Assembly: GCA_022563535.1 (NCBI GenBank)
Contig: JADFNE010000025.1
Span: 1-58,884, forward strand
Reading direction: 5' to 3'
DNA from: Myxococcales bacterium
Lineage (GTDB): Bacteria; Myxococcota_A; UBA9160; UBA4427
DNA length: 58,884 nt
In this document: piece after piece, positions 37,450 through 46,574 of the stretch
How positions within the stretch are numbered: position 1 is the stretch's first letter
Layout of the letters: every line of letters begins with the position of its first letter
The notes under the pieces: generated by a model
Databases searched by the model: none
The model's input: the letters and a program-made list of their open reading frames with translations, nothing else
Told to the model about the DNA's origin: nothing
Program-made: the position numbers and the translations under genes

Positions 37450-37670
37450 GAGAAAACGCCCCGCCGGCCTTGATGGCCAACGGAGCGTTCGACAGGGGGA
37501 GGGCGGTGGACTCATTATGGGGGGTGAGAGGTTGGACATTTCCATTAGAAATGACCAATCCACCGCCGCTCCGAAACCCGAAAACTCCTCTTCAAACTCG
37601 CTTGCGACCGTTTGGCCCACTTGCGAACCGTGTTCTGCCAAGTCGGCTCGAGGCTGCCGCGACCTCGATG
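37450..37670 (-). ncRNA. candidate small RNA of about 220 nt on the minus strand
   Basis: The 507-bp gap between the CoxE-like gene and miaB has a complete transcription unit on the minus strand: a TTGACA/CATAAT promoter at 37704-37677, and a terminator at 37489-37453. Between them are strong secondary structures. TCGAGG/CCTCGA forms a 5' hairpin (37648-37668). A perfect 9-bp stem joins 37502-37510 and 37559-37567 and encloses a 10-bp hairpin at 37532-37558 with one mismatch. No convincing open frame with a start and ribosome-binding site fills it. It does not resemble 6S, tmRNA, RNase P or SRP RNA as far as I can tell. The family is unknown. Confidence 0.5.
37453..37489 (-). terminator. rho-independent terminator, minus strand
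   Basis: Read on the minus strand, AACGC pairs with GCGTT, then CGG with CCG, then GGCC with GGCC around an ATCAA loop, with small mismatched internal loops. It is followed by TTTT, CTCG and another TTTT. On the plus strand no T-run follows the hairpin, so it is oriented to the minus strand. Confidence 0.6.
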
Positions 37671-37676
37671 GAACCC

Positions 37677-37704
37677 ATTATGTAGTGCGCGGCAGATTTG
37701 TCAA
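37677..37704 (-). promoter_or_regulatory. consensus-like sigma70 promoter, minus strand
   Basis: On the minus strand TTGACA (37704-37699) and CATAAT (37682-37677) are separated by 16 bp. This is the closest match to sigma70 consensus noticed in the window. It points away from miaB into the candidate small RNA. Confidence 0.6.
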
Positions 37705-37897
37705 ACACGATTTTGAAACCGTGTAGCCAAAGGGGAAAAAGCCATGTGAGTTCAGCCCCTTACGGGCCTATATCCCAACCGATCGCAAGTCGATTTGGGG
37801 CGGCAACCGGCTCCGCGCCAGTGGGAGTGGGAGCGAGGATCCAGTAGTCTCCGCCTCCCTGCGATCCCACCTCCAACCCGTAGTTTTGGCCGAGTTC

Positions 37898-39310
37898 ATG
37901 AGCGCAATCAAACGTTTTTCAATCCGCACTTTTGGCTGCCAGATGAACGTCCACGACACGGAGAAGCTTTCCAACCTGTTGTATCACGCCGGCTACGAGG
38001 CGGCTGCGAACGAGGACCAGGCTGACCTGCTGGTAATCAACACGTGTTCTGTGCGCGAGAAGGCGGAGAACAAGCTCTACAGCGATCTTGGGCGGCTGCG
38101 CGAATGGAAGGCGGAACGACCCGGGCGCTTGATCGGCGTCGGTGGCTGCGTGGCCCAACAAGAAGGGCAGACGATCCTGCGGCGCTTCAACCACGTGGAT
38201 CTAGTATTCGGAACGCACAATCTGCTAGCCGTTCCGGCGATGCTCGACGGCGCAGCCGAGGGACATGCGAGCGTGCGGGTTGAGGAATCGGTGTCGCTCG
38301 CGCGCTTTGACTTGCCCGAACGGCACCCCGCATACCGCGGACCCGACACCGGACACGCATTTGTGACGGTGATGGAAGGCTGCGACATGTTCTGCAGCTT
38401 TTGCGTTGTGCCCAGGACCCGGGGCCGTGAAATCAGTCGGCCGGCGGCGAGCATTGTCGACGAGGTGCAGAAGTTGGTGGCCAGGGGTGTCAGCGAGATC
38501 ACCCTGCTGGGCCAGACGGTCAACGCCTACGGACGGCACGACGTCAGGCGGGGAGCGGGCGAGGCACGGGGGACGATTCCGTTTGCGGCCCTGCTCCGGC
38601 GGCTCGACGCAATCGATGGGCTGCGGCGAATTCGCTACACGAGTCCTCATCCGCTCTTCTTCGATCAAGCCCTTTTGGCTGCCCACGGAGACCTCGAGAA
38701 GCTTTGCCCTCACGTCCACATGCCGGTCCAGAGCGGTTCAGACCCGGTTCTCGAGCGCATGCGCCGGCGCTACACGCGGAGCGACTATCTGGGAATCATC
38801 GAACGCCTGCGGGCCCTGCGAACCGACGTCGTCGTAACGACGGATCTGATCGTGGGCTTCCCCGGTGAGAGCGACGCGGAATTCCGTGAAACCCTCTCCC
38901 TGATCGAGGAGATCGGTTTCGTCGACAGCTACAGCTTCAAGTATTCCCGCAGGCCAGGCACCAAAGCCCTCGAATACGCGGATGTCGAAATCTCGCCCGA
39001 AACGATCTCGGCGAGGCTCTCCGAGCTGCAGGATCTTCAGCGCAAGCTCACGCTCGAATACCATTTCAGCAGGGTTGGAAAGCGCGCAGAAATTCGGGTC
39101 GAGGGGGCGAGTCTGCATCGCGCGGGCCAGATTAGGGGACGAGATCTTCATCATCGCGTGGTAAACGTGAATGTGAATGGCGATCACACGTCCCACGCTG
39201 CGCTGGGTGTACTCGAACCCGGTCGTTATCTCGAAGTCGAGGTCGTCGAGGCGACGCCGCACTCGCTGATCGGCGTCCCGACAGCCGAACTCCTCCCCAT
39301 TTCAAGCTGA
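37898..39310 (+). CDS. miaB: tRNA-2-methylthio-N6-dimethylallyladenosine synthase MiaB
   Basis: A 470-residue radical-SAM methylthiotransferase acting on i6A37 of tRNAs reading UNN codons. The N-terminal UPF0004 domain carries cluster cysteines in TFGCQMN, NTCSVRE and GGCVAQQ. The radical-SAM motif CDMFCSFC binds the catalytic [4Fe-4S] cluster. A C-terminal TRAM domain follows. All key cysteines are present. The ATG at 37898 is preferred over a TTG at 37886. It is preceded by the small-RNA-containing gap and followed by the signalling cluster. Confidence 0.95.
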   Translation: MSAIKRFSIRTFGCQMNVHDTEKLSNLLYHAGYEAAANEDQADLLVINTCSVREKAENKLYSDLGRLREWKAERPGRLIGVGGCVAQQEGQTILRRFNHVDLVFGTHNLLAVPAMLDGAAEGHASVRVEESVSLARFDLPERHPAYRGPDTGHAFVTVMEGCDMFCSFCVVPRTRGREISRPAASIVDEVQKLVARGVSEITLLGQTVNAYGRHDVRRGAGEARGTIPFAALLRRLDAIDGLRRIRYTSPHPLFFDQALLAAHGDLEKLCPHVHMPVQSGSDPVLERMRRRYTRSDYLGIIERLRALRTDVVVTTDLIVGFPGESDAEFRETLSLIEEIGFVDSYSFKYSRRPGTKALEYADVEISPETISARLSELQDLQRKLTLEYHFSRVGKRAEIRVEGASLHRAGQIRGRDLHHRVVNVNVNGDHTSHAALGVLEPGRYLEVEVVEATPHSLIGVPTAELLPISS

Positions 39311-39420
39311 AAACCCGATACGCAGGTGAAGCGCAGTCGGCGGTCTGCCGATGAGCGCTAGCGAGTTGCGTCCCAAACGGGGTCAACGGCTACAGCGATC
39401 GTTCGCCAGGTGGGGTGGAT

Positions 39421-41262
39421 ATGGCAAAAGCACGCATATTGGCGGTCGACGACCAGCGCTACTTTCGCGAGCTGCTCGAAGGGCTGCTGCGCGAAGAGGG
39501 CTACGACGTCGAGACCGTTTCGAGCGCCGAAGAAGCCCTTCACGTCCTGGAGCGAGACACCTTCGATGTCGTGGTGACCGATCTGGTGATGCCCGGCGTG
39601 GACGGCACCGAACTGGTCGGCCGCATCAAAGAACGCCTTCCCGACCAGGATATCGTGATGGTCACGGGTGTCGTCGACGTCAAGACGGCCGTCGAAGCCA
39701 TGAAACAGGGCGCGACCGACTACATTCTCAAGCCGTTTGATCGCAATACGCTTGCGCGCTCCATCGAAAAGATTCTCCAACGCCGCCGCCTGGGCGACGA
39801 ACACGAACGGCTGATGTCGGAGAACCTCGAGTACATGGGCGTGCTCTCGCTCTACGAGCGCGCCACCCGCCTTTTCTCGACCCTCGCGGTCGAGCCCCTG
39901 GCAGAACGAATGATCGAGGGCTTGTGTCTCGAATCCCGGGCCCAGGGCGGGGTGTTGTGGATTGCAGAGGAACTCGGCAGTGATCGACTCCGGCTCGAAG
40001 GTGTGCGGGGCATCATCCGGGTGGAGGAGGAACGCGAGGAACTGCTCGCAGGCGATCTCGGCGAACCGCTCGAATCGCTGCTCAGTCCCGGACACGCGAT
40101 CATCATGCCCCGGCCCAACCAAACGGGCAACGCTTTGTTCGTACCCCTGCGCTTCGGAGGCGATCTGATCGGGCTTGCGCGTCTGACCGATCCTCTGGAC
40201 GAAATTGAATTTGGTGAGTCCGAACTCGCCTCGGTGGAAAAGTTTGGTGCATACGGAGCCACGGCGGTGGTCAACGCCCTGCGCTTTCGCGAGCTGGAGC
40301 GGCGATCCTTTCGCGACCCGACGACGCGGGCCTACACCCACGTTTTCTTTCAGGACGCGGTGCGAAACGAGATTCAGAAGGCCGCCCGCTTCGGTCGCTC
40401 GCTTTCGGTCGTCCACGTCGACGTAGGACCGGTTGCAAATCTCGTTCGGCGCGCCTCGGATGCCGAAATTTCGCGCACGGTTGCCAACCTGATCGAACAT
40501 CTGAGTGGGGCGCTGCGTATTACCGATCTTTTGGCTTCGCAAGACGCACGCCACTACAACATTTTGCTGCCCGAAACAGACGCTGTGGGGGCCGCCGTTC
40601 TGAAGCAGCGCATTCGCGAGTTGCTGGAAGAATCCGAAATTCTCAATTCGGCCTCACCCGAATCGAGCGAAGTGCTGGCCCTGGCGGCTGTGACGTATCC
40701 GACCGATGGCAGCCAAATGGAAACCCTCGAACTGGGCATCGAGGCACGGCTAAACCAGGACCGCAACATGTTGCTCCGCAGCCTGTCGACCGGAGAGCAA
40801 AGTTTCTCTCGCTCGATCGATCGCCTGCTCGAAGAAGGCGCGATGGAGCGAGCGGAGCTGAGCGCAGAAGCGACGCGCTTGCTGCTCGACGAGATTGCAC
40901 GCAGACCCAAGGATCGCGGTCTATTGTTCTTGTCCCCCAGCGAAGCCGTCGTGCCGGTGGTTCGCGAGGGACTCGCACGCTTGCGCGAACTGCAGACGAA
41001 GACTGAAATCGTATTGGTCGGTGAGGATCGTCAACTGGCCGAAGAATCCGGTGGGGTGACGTGCGTGCCCAGCCATCGAGCGGGGACGGACCGACCCTTT
41101 GCGCTCTACTACGGGGAGGGACCCGTGTATGCGATGGTGACGGCCCATCAGCCCGACGCGGACCGCATACGTCTGTTCCACACAGAGGATCGCAGCCTCG
41201 TCGAACACCTGGCGTTCCAGCTCCAGAAGGACCTCGGGCTGCCGTTGGGAGCACCGGCCTGA
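39421..41262 (+). CDS. receiver-GAF-degenerate GGDEF signalling protein
   Basis: A 613-residue cytosolic protein. An N-terminal receiver has an intact phosphoacceptor Asp (VVVTDLVMPG) and the invariant Lys in LKPF. A GAF-like domain occupies about residues 140-290. Then comes a GGDEF-fold region in which the catalytic GGDEF is replaced by DARHY before NILLPETD, so diguanylate cyclase activity is not expected. The remaining 170 residues form an unassigned C-terminal domain. The start is ATG at 39421 behind AGGTGGGG. The next gene starts inside its stop codon (TGATG), so the two are translated together. It may act as a phospho-regulated binding platform. Confidence 0.8.
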   Translation: MAKARILAVDDQRYFRELLEGLLREEGYDVETVSSAEEALHVLERDTFDVVVTDLVMPGVDGTELVGRIKERLPDQDIVMVTGVVDVKTAVEAMKQGATDYILKPFDRNTLARSIEKILQRRRLGDEHERLMSENLEYMGVLSLYERATRLFSTLAVEPLAERMIEGLCLESRAQGGVLWIAEELGSDRLRLEGVRGIIRVEEEREELLAGDLGEPLESLLSPGHAIIMPRPNQTGNALFVPLRFGGDLIGLARLTDPLDEIEFGESELASVEKFGAYGATAVVNALRFRELERRSFRDPTTRAYTHVFFQDAVRNEIQKAARFGRSLSVVHVDVGPVANLVRRASDAEISRTVANLIEHLSGALRITDLLASQDARHYNILLPETDAVGAAVLKQRIRELLEESEILNSASPESSEVLALAAVTYPTDGSQMETLELGIEARLNQDRNMLLRSLSTGEQSFSRSIDRLLEEGAMERAELSAEATRLLLDEIARRPKDRGLLFLSPSEAVVPVVREGLARLRELQTKTEIVLVGEDRQLAEESGGVTCVPSHRAGTDRPFALYYGEGPVYAMVTAHQPDADRIRLFHTEDRSLVEHLAFQLQKDLGLPLGAPA

Positions 41263-42884
41263 TGGGATTTGGAAAGGGAAACGATCGAAACAAAAATGTG
41301 CGTTCGATCCTCGTGGCGGACAGCAATCAGGCCCGAGGACAGAAGTTGGTGCGAGACTGCACCGAGTTGGGAATGCGAGCCGTTGCGGTAGAGAACGGTT
41401 CCGCAGCGCTCGAAGTGGCCCTGGCGAACCCCGTGGATCTGATCGTCAGCGAAGTCGACCTGCCGCTGGTGAGCGCATCGAAGCTCGCCGATATTTTGCG
41501 CGCCAATCCACGCACCCACGCCGTGCATTTTTTGTTCCTCAAGCCGGAAACAGGGAGCGCGATCTCGCTCGAGGTCGGTGATGTCGTGCTGCCAATCTCT
41601 GCGCCGCGCGATGAAGTCATGCGCGTGATTGCTGCGCAGATGACCAAATGCGATCGCATCGAGGCCCTGGAGTCAGCCTCCAAGTCCGGTATCGCGGTCG
41701 ACGGCGATCTGACAAAGATTCCCCTGGCGGATCTGCTGCAGGTTGCCCATCTGGCGCGCAAGACCGGCCGGATGGAGCTCGAACGCGATGGCGACGGTGA
41801 AGAACTGCAACTCGAAGGTGAGCCGTCGCAGGGCGGCCGAGAGCACGGCTTCGTGCTGTTGCACGAAGGCGAGGTTCTGCAGGCGGAGATCGGGAAGGTG
41901 GTGGGCGAGAAAGCCCTGTACCGCATGCTGGCATGGCGTGAGGGACGCTTTAAATTCGAGACGGGACGTCCCCCAGACATGACCGCGAAAAAAATGCTGG
42001 CTCCGGTTCGCGCGCTGCTCGCCGAGGGACTGCGGCAGATCGCCGAGTGGGATCGCCTCGCTCTGCAGTTGCCGCCGCTATCCGCGACGGTCAATCTCAT
42101 CGTCAAGAACGCTGAACTGCCCAACATCGTCCACCCGCTGACCCAGGAAGTGCTGTTGCTGCTCGAGCACTTCGACCGGGTGCGAGACATCGTGGATCAC
42201 AGTTCGTTTCCCGACTATCAGGTGCTGCGAACCCTGTACACCCTGTCTCAGCGCAACATCGTGAGAGTGGAACAGACTCCGGTGCGCGGGCTGAGTGCGG
42301 CCGAGGGTGGTTTATTCGACGAGGCGCAGCTGAGACGCCTGCGCGACTACCTTCAGAGTGCGACACCCCGGGGCGAGCGCATGATCCCGGGAAAGATCCT
42401 GGTGGAGGCGCGCGAACCCCAGGCGCTTTCCAGCCTGGTGAAGCTGCTCGAGTCGCTGCCAGCCTTCAAGATTGCGCCCGAACTCGAGGGGGGGGTCGAG
42501 CCCCAGATCCGACTGGGATCTCTGGGCACGCTTCGATTCGAGGGCGACCTGGAATTGGAACTGCTCCAGGTGCCCAGCTCTGATTCGTACCGGCCGTTGT
42601 GGCCGATGGCCGCCAATGGCGCGCTTGGAACCCTGCACCTTCACGGTCCAGATGTCTCCGAGGGGGCACTGCACGACCGCGAGATTTTCGAAGTATTGGA
42701 GGCGGGCACCCGAACCGACGCGCTCCACGTCGTGTTGTTTGCCCGTAAGGATCGCTTGCGTCCCGAGGACCTGCAGGAAAACCTCGCGCTACTCGGGGAC
42801 GCATCACTCTTCCTGATCCGGCTCGATAGCGACAAAGATTCCACCACACTCTTGCGCAGCATGTTCGCGAGGGTCGTGCCGTAA
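41262..42884 (+). CDS. pseudo-receiver-DUF4388 (PATAN) protein
   Basis: A 540-residue protein. Residues 14-120 form a receiver-like fold in which the phosphoacceptor position is Glu64 (VSEVDLP) and the usual C-terminal lysine is lost; it is probably locked and not phosphorylated. Residues about 150-245 are a DUF4388/PATAN domain (GDLTKIPLADLLQVAHLARK, GRMELE, GEVLQAEIG). After a helical segment, the C-terminal 170 residues resemble a degenerate MglA/Rab-like GTPase fold (LELELLQVPSS, then ARKD), without a P-loop. DUF4388 proteins are common in myxobacteria and Geobacter and link receivers to polarity or motility GTPases. It is coupled to the gene upstream by TGATG overlap. Confidence 0.75.
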   Translation: MGFGKGNDRNKNVRSILVADSNQARGQKLVRDCTELGMRAVAVENGSAALEVALANPVDLIVSEVDLPLVSASKLADILRANPRTHAVHFLFLKPETGSAISLEVGDVVLPISAPRDEVMRVIAAQMTKCDRIEALESASKSGIAVDGDLTKIPLADLLQVAHLARKTGRMELERDGDGEELQLEGEPSQGGREHGFVLLHEGEVLQAEIGKVVGEKALYRMLAWREGRFKFETGRPPDMTAKKMLAPVRALLAEGLRQIAEWDRLALQLPPLSATVNLIVKNAELPNIVHPLTQEVLLLLEHFDRVRDIVDHSSFPDYQVLRTLYTLSQRNIVRVEQTPVRGLSAAEGGLFDEAQLRRLRDYLQSATPRGERMIPGKILVEAREPQALSSLVKLLESLPAFKIAPELEGGVEPQIRLGSLGTLRFEGDLELELLQVPSSDSYRPLWPMAANGALGTLHLHGPDVSEGALHDREIFEVLEAGTRTDALHVVLFARKDRLRPEDLQENLALLGDASLFLIRLDSDKDSTTLLRSMFARVVP

Positions 42885-42896
42885 TGAGCGAGGTGG

Positions 42897-43364
42897 GTGA
42901 GTCCCGTGAGTCCCGATGATCTGAAGGTGTTCTCGTTGTTCGTCGAATTCGACGAAGAGGGTCGAATCGACCTCTTTGAACTTCTCGAGCCCCTCTCCCT
43001 GGCAGAAGGGGAGAGCCTGTTCCGCGAGGGCGACGAGGCCGACACCCTGTATCTGCTCTGCGAGGGAAGCATTCGCATCAAGAGCGAAGGCTGTGGCGAT
43101 CTGTCACTGTTGTGCGGAGGTTCCGCCCTGGGAGTCATGTCACTGATGACGATTGGCGCGCGCGAGGCCCACGCCGTCGCCGAAGGCGATTGCGAACTCC
43201 TGGCCCTCAGTCGTGCCGGTTTCATGCGTCTCGCCGGAGACGCGCCGCGTACCGCGTGCCGCCTGGCCGAAGCGGCGGTGGCCGAGTTGGCCACGGAACT
43301 GCGCCCCAAGCTCGCCCGCATAAAACGCGAATTTTCCAGCGACGAGATCGTCTTCAGCGGTTGA
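42897..43364 (+). CDS. cyclic-nucleotide-binding (CAP_ED-like) domain protein
   Basis: A 155-residue stand-alone cNMP-binding fold. EPLSLAEGESLFREGDEADTLYLLCEGSIRI is the diagnostic beta-barrel start. A shortened phosphate-binding cassette follows (LGVMSLMTIGAREAHAVAEGDCELLALSRAGF), and a C-terminal helix may mediate dimerisation. It has no DNA-binding domain. It may sense a cyclic nucleotide or act as a degenerate adaptor; the canonical Arg of the phosphate cassette is not clearly present. The GTG at 42897 follows the PATAN gene after 12 bp, and a GTG at 42906 is an alternative. It is the third member of the signalling cluster, just before guaB. Confidence 0.75.
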   Translation: MSPVSPDDLKVFSLFVEFDEEGRIDLFELLEPLSLAEGESLFREGDEADTLYLLCEGSIRIKSEGCGDLSLLCGGSALGVMSLMTIGAREAHAVAEGDCELLALSRAGFMRLAGDAPRTACRLAEAAVAELATELRPKLARIKREFSSDEIVFSG

Positions 43365-43464
43365 CCGCACGCGACCTGCCCCGTAAGATTGCACAGCAAA
43401 CAGGAGGCCTTGGACGGCAATCGTCCAACCCATCGCCCCCCTTTGCCTAAGCGAGAAGCTCTGA

Positions 43465-44925
43465 ATGGATGAGAGCCGAATTCGCGAGGGGCTGACGTTC
43501 GACGACGTCCTCCTCGTGCCCGGTGAGTCGAGTGTTCTACCCAACGAAGTTGATCTTCGCTCCCAACTGACCCGCGAGATCGATCTCAATACCCCGCTGC
43601 TTTCCGCCGCGATGGATACCGTGACGGAACACGAGACCGCCATCTCCATGGCCCAGAACGGGGGCATTGGCATCATCCACAAGAACATGTCGATCGCCAG
43701 CCATGCGGCCGAGGTCGACAAGGTGAAGCGTTCCGAGTCGGGTATGATCGTGGATCCGATCACCATGTCCCCCGATCAGCGCGTCTACGAAGCCATCGAA
43801 GTGATGGCCCGCTATCACATTTCTGGGGTTCCCGTGACCCGGGACGGCAAGGCGGTTGGAATCTTGACCAATCGCGATCTTCGCTTCGTGAAAGACACCA
43901 ACGCCAAAGTGTCTTCGATGATGACCCGCGAGGACCTGGTCACGGTGCCGCCGGGGACCGGCATGGAGCGCGCCAAAGAGTTGCTGCACCAGTTCCGCAT
44001 CGAAAAGCTTTTGGTGGTCGATTCCGAAGGCAATCTCCGCGGACTGATCACCATCAAGGACATCGAAAAAAGCGAGCGTTACCCAGACGCCTGCAAGGAC
44101 TCATTGGGCAGGCTGCGCTGCGGCGGCGCGCTCGGCGTTGGTGACGAACGGCTGGAGCGGGCCCAGGCGCTGGTGACCGCCGGAGTCGATGTCGTGGTCG
44201 TCGATACTGCACACGGTCATTCCCAGAGCGTGCTCCAGGCCATCACCGAATTGCGCAGCCACTTTCCCGATCTGCCGATCGTCGGCGGCAACGTCGCGAC
44301 GGGAGAAGGCGCCGAGGCGTTGATCAAGGCCGGGGTGTCGGCAGTCAAGGTCGGGATCGGGCCCGGATCCATTTGCACTACGCGGGTGATCGCCGGAGTC
44401 GGAGTGCCGCAATTCACCGCCGTCATCGACGCCTTCGAGATTGCGAGTCGCTACGGAATTCCCGTGATTTCGGACGGAGGCATCAAATATTCTGGAGACG
44501 TCGTGAAGGCGTTGGCCGGTGGCGCCTCCACCGTGATGATTGGCTCTCTATTTGCGGGCACCGACGAAGCCCCGGGCGAAGTCGTGTTGTTCCAGGGGCG
44601 TTCGTACAAGGTCTACCGCGGCATGGGTTCACTCGGTGCCATGGCCCAGGGCAGCAGCGATCGCTACTTCCAATCGCAGGTACAGGACAGCAATCTGATT
44701 CCCGAGGGCATCGAAGGGCGAGTTCCGTATCGGGGTGGCTTGTCGGCTAGCCTGCATCAACTCTACGGCGGGCTCCGGGCGGGAATGGGGTACTGCGGTG
44801 CCGCCAACCTGACCGAGCTTCGGACCCGGGCGCAGTTTGTGAAAATCTCCTCGGCGGGGCTACACGAGGGCCATGTTCACGACGTGATCGTGACCAAGGA
44901 AGCTCCCAATTACCGCATTGACTGA
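43465..44925 (+). CDS. guaB: IMP dehydrogenase
   Basis: A 486-residue enzyme oxidising IMP to XMP, the committed step to GMP. The N-terminal [13 protein letters not shown] is typical. Two CBS domains are inserted between about residues 95 and 200. The catalytic loop [11 protein letters not shown] has Cys304, and the flap contains GMGSLGAM. The C-terminal NYRID is short but normal. The stop codon lies 5 bp inside the guaA reading frame, forming a translationally linked guaBA operon. Confidence 0.97.
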   Translation: MDESRIREGLTFDDVLLVPGESSVLPNEVDLRSQLTREIDLNTPLLSAAMDTVTEHETAISMAQNGGIGIIHKNMSIASHAAEVDKVKRSESGMIVDPITMSPDQRVYEAIEVMARYHISGVPVTRDGKAVGILTNRDLRFVKDTNAKVSSMMTREDLVTVPPGTGMERAKELLHQFRIEKLLVVDSEGNLRGLITIKDIEKSERYPDACKDSLGRLRCGGALGVGDERLERAQALVTAGVDVVVVDTAHGHSQSVLQAITELRSHFPDLPIVGGNVATGEGAEALIKAGVSAVKVGIGPGSICTTRVIAGVGVPQFTAVIDAFEIASRYGIPVISDGGIKYSGDVVKALAGGASTVMIGSLFAGTDEAPGEVVLFQGRSYKVYRGMGSLGAMAQGSSDRYFQSQVQDSNLIPEGIEGRVPYRGGLSASLHQLYGGLRAGMGYCGAANLTELRTRAQFVKISSAGLHEGHVHDVIVTKEAPNYRID

Positions 44926-46570
44926 CGCCGCGTCTACACCAACTACACCAACTACACCAAGTACACCAAGTGCACCAAGTGCACCAAGTGCACCCGATGC
45001 AGCCGCAGATGGGGGCGTGCGCGACCGAATCCTGATATTGGATTTTGGTTCGCAATTCACGCAATTGATCGCCCGGCGCATTCGGCAACAACATGTCTAT
45101 TGCGAGATCCATCCCGCCGGGATGAATCTCGATGAGATCGCGGCCTTTGGGGCCGCGGGGATCGTGCTGAGCGGGGGCCCGTCGAGTGTCCACGACCCCG
45201 ACGCTCCGGATATCGATCCGGCGGTCTTCGAACTGGACATTCCGATCCTCGGCATTTGCTACGGACTTCAGTTGCTGGTCGCGCGGCTCGGGGGGCGGGT
45301 CGAGAAAGCCGACGAATCCGAATACGGTCGCGCTCATCTCAGCCTCGTCGATGGGGCGGGCAGCTCCGACCGTTTGTTCGAAGGAATATCGGCTGACGCA
45401 GACCACGTCGTCTGGATGAGTCACGGCGACAAGGTGCTGGCGCTACCCAAAGGCTACGAGATCCTGGCGACCAGCGAAAATTCACCCTACGCGGCGATCC
45501 GGCACAGCGAGCGTCCGATCTGGGGCCTGCAGTTCCATCCCGAGGTCGTCCACACCGAATGCGGCTCGCAGATCCTCGCCAACTTCGTGGTCGACATTTG
45601 CGGTTGCAGCGGGAACTGGACGATGGACGCCTACATCGATCAGGGCATCGAACAGATTCGGCGGCAAGTGGGAAAGGGACTCGTTTTGTGCGGACTGTCG
45701 GGAGGCGTCGACTCCTCGGTGGCCGCCGCGCTGGTCCACCGGGCGATCGGCGATCAACTGACCTGCATCTTCGTCGATCACGGAATGATGCGACGCAACG
45801 AGCGGCAAGAAGTCGAAAAGCTCTTTGCTGGTGCCCTCGGCGTCAAGTTGGTGAGCGTAGACGCATCCGATCGATTCTTGTCGGCGCTCAAGGGCGTGAG
45901 CGATCCCGAGCAGAAGCGGCGCATCATCGGCGGCTTGTTCATTGATGTCTTCGAGGAAGAGTCTCAGAAGCTCGGGGACTGCGACTACCTCGTTCAGGGG
46001 ACGCTTTACCCCGACGTGATCGAGAGCGTTTCCGTCAAGGGAGCCTCGGCCACGATCAAGACCCACCACAATGTCGGCGGCCTGCCGGAGGACATGCGTC
46101 TGCAACTCGTCGAACCTCTGCGCGAACTCTTCAAGGACGAGGTACGGGAGGTGGGGCGAGCGTTGGGTCTGCCCGACGCGCTGGTTGGACGTCATCCGTT
46201 TCCCGGACCGGGCCTGGGGATCCGCATCCTCGGCGAGGTGACACCGGAAAGGCTCACGCCCCTGCGCGCGGCCGATGCCATCATGCTCGAGGAGATTCGC
46301 GCCGCCGGACTCTACGATGAAATATGGCAGGCGCTGTGTGTCTTCCTTCCTGTGCAAAGTGTGGGCGTGATGGGGGACGCACGGACCTATGAAAACGTCA
46401 TTGCAGTGCGTTGCGTAACCTCGGTCGACGCCATGACTGCCGATTTTGCGCACATCCCTCACGATGTGCTGGCGCGTATTTCGAGTCGCATCATCAATGA
46501 GGTCCCGGGAATCAACCGGGTCGTGTACGACATCTCGTCCAAGCCCCCTGCCACGATCGAGTGGGAGTAG
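44918..46570 (+). CDS. guaA: GMP synthase (glutamine-hydrolysing)
   Basis: A class I glutamine amidotransferase fused to an ATP pyrophosphatase. The glutaminase nucleophile is in GICYGLQLL, and its His/Glu lie in [10 protein letters not shown]. The PP-loop is GLSGGVDSS. The C-terminal dimer domain has [11 protein letters not shown] and ends in PPATIEWE, the universal GuaA end. The longest frame starts at a TTG at 44918, overlapping guaB by 8 bp, and gives a Thr/Pro/Ser/Ala-rich N-terminal tail encoded by a 9-bp tandem repeat. A GTG at 45017 would remove that tail and start just before the conserved [10 protein letters not shown]. Confidence 0.96.
   Translation: MTDAASTPTTPTTPSTPSAPSAPSAPDAAADGGVRDRILILDFGSQFTQLIARRIRQQHVYCEIHPAGMNLDEIAAFGAAGIVLSGGPSSVHDPDAPDIDPAVFELDIPILGICYGLQLLVARLGGRVEKADESEYGRAHLSLVDGAGSSDRLFEGISADADHVVWMSHGDKVLALPKGYEILATSENSPYAAIRHSERPIWGLQFHPEVVHTECGSQILANFVVDICGCSGNWTMDAYIDQGIEQIRRQVGKGLVLCGLSGGVDSSVAAALVHRAIGDQLTCIFVDHGMMRRNERQEVEKLFAGALGVKLVSVDASDRFLSALKGVSDPEQKRRIIGGLFIDVFEEESQKLGDCDYLVQGTLYPDVIESVSVKGASATIKTHHNVGGLPEDMRLQLVEPLRELFKDEVREVGRALGLPDALVGRHPFPGPGLGIRILGEVTPERLTPLRAADAIMLEEIRAAGLYDEIWQALCVFLPVQSVGVMGDARTYENVIAVRCVTSVDAMTADFAHIPHDVLARISSRIINEVPGINRVVYDISSKPPATIEWE
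44935..44995 (+). repeat. 9-bp tandem repeat at the guaA 5' end
   Basis: About 6.7 units of TACACCAAC, drifting to TACACCAAG and then TGCACCAAG, run from 44935 to 44995. The unit length is a multiple of three, so the guaA frame stays open and reads as repeated Thr/Ser/Ala-Pro tripeptides. Confidence 0.85.
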
Positions 46571-46574
46571 GGGC

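Noticed and set aside
37318-37641. 107-codon minus-strand ORF over the candidate small RNA
   Set aside because: It starts with TTG without a ribosome-binding site, runs through the terminator and into the coxE-like gene antisense; no family recognised.
37450-37670. 6S RNA (ssrS)
   Set aside because: Size is plausible, but the 5' and 3' ends do not pair and no single long stem with a central bubble is apparent; a covariance search would settle it.
39421-41262. Active diguanylate cyclase
   Set aside because: The GGDEF signature is replaced by DARHY, so c-di-GMP synthesis is not expected.
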